A stretch of 5,573 nt of DNA. It comes from Coriobacteriales bacterium. GTDB taxonomy: Bacteria > Actinomycetota > Coriobacteriia > Coriobacteriales > UBA8131. Position 1 is the stretch's first letter; each line of letters begins with the position of its first letter. Position numbers and translations under genes: made by a program. Below are positions 5,162-5,573 of the stretch, piece after piece. The stretch spans positions 1-5,573 of the forward strand of contig JAISPK010000035.1 of assembly GCA_031274985.1 (NCBI GenBank). Reading direction: 5' to 3'. Under the pieces are notes generated by a model that saw only the letters and a program-made list of their open reading frames with translations, was not told the DNA's origin and ran no database searches.

Positions 5162-5573
5162 CTATAACTGCTTTTCAATATCAGCTTTCTTTTTTGGATT
5201 TAACGAGTAGCTGCGTTTGCCACGATCCTTTTTCACAATAACCAACCCTTGGTACTCAAGAGGTACGATTGCGCCATCTAAATCAGAAATATCTTGGCAA
5301 AAGTGGTTCTTTAGTGTTTCATACGAGACTTTCTTCTTGCCCCAATACTCACGGGTATAAAACACTTGAAGCAGCCGTCTTGATTCTTGGCTAAATGACT
5401 TGTTTCGAGCAAAAGAAGTTTCAGCATTTTCAAGTGAATCGAGAATAGTTTCATAAGAATCGATTCCGAAATAATGTCCATGTGTTTGGCGAATCATTGC
5501 TACATTTGAGGAGCCAATCAAAACAACTTCAAAACCTTCTTCTTGTTTGTATTCCTTTTCTCTCTTCACATAA
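5162..5573 (-). CDS. Unknown protein, C-terminal part with probable winged-helix domain, 5' partial
   Basis: The frame stays open to the window edge. A GTG at 5569 could start a 135-residue protein, but no ribosome binding site can be judged there, and the sequence reads like the interior of a longer protein. I do not recognise the family. Numbering from that GTG, residues 1-40 hold a charged segment and a likely beta strand, GFEVVLIGSS, then IRQTHGHYF. Residues 41-75 look helical. Residues 75-135 look like a winged helix: helices around SYETLKNHF and ISDLDGAIVPLEYQG, then a VIVKKDRGKRSYSLN hairpin and a Lys-rich tail. DNA binding is therefore plausible but inferred. Sampled lines here are roughly 30-40% GC against about 65% in sampled lines of guaA and tsaD, which suggests acquisition by transfer. 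It converges on guaA, so it does not share its promoter. Confidence 0.7.
   Translation of the reverse strand, partial: YVKREKEYKQEEGFEVVLIGSSNVAMIRQTHGHYFGIDSYETILDSLENAETSFARNKSFSQESRRLLQVFYTREYWGKKKVSYETLKNHFCQDISDLDGAIVPLEYQGLVIVKKDRGKRSYSLNPKKKADIEKQL

Overview
The window looks like chromosomal DNA from an anaerobic actinobacterium, most likely class Coriobacteriia (an Eggerthella-, Slackia- or Olsenella-type relative). This rests on GC-rich core genes, a TsaB-RimI-TsaD fusion that I recall from that class, and a GMP synthase resembling clostridial and actinobacterial forms. The taxonomic call is an inference, not a measurement.

Layout: (1) 1-2331, plus strand: the 3' part of a gene fusing three proteins end to end. 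TsaB (5' end cut by the window edge) and TsaD make the tRNA t6A37 modification; RimI is an N-terminal protein acetyltransferase. A Leu/Ala-Glu-Ala-Pro repeat linker joins RimI to TsaD. (2) 2343-3770, minus strand, convergent with the fusion and only 11 bp from it: an unrecognised exported protein with a signal peptide, a collagen-like Gly-X-Y stretch, an extracellular region and three C-terminal membrane helices. (3) 3771-3947: a divergent intergenic region with weak promoter candidates on both strands and an inverted repeat overlapping them. (4) 3948-4967, plus strand: guaA, but only the ATP-pyrophosphatase and dimerisation part of GMP synthetase; the glutaminase domain is absent. (5) 4968-5161: a convergent intergenic region with hairpins and a 9-bp direct repeat. 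(6) 5162-5573, minus strand: the C-terminal part of an AT-richer unknown gene ending in a probable winged helix.

The core genes serve tRNA modification and guanine nucleotide synthesis and form no obvious shared operon. The points most worth a second look are the three-domain fusion, the split GMP synthetase, the collagen-like membrane protein, and the composition change just after the guaA 3' end, a known integration site for genomic islands. I see no complete new defence or mobile system in these 5.6 kb; if an island exists, most of it lies beyond position 5573.
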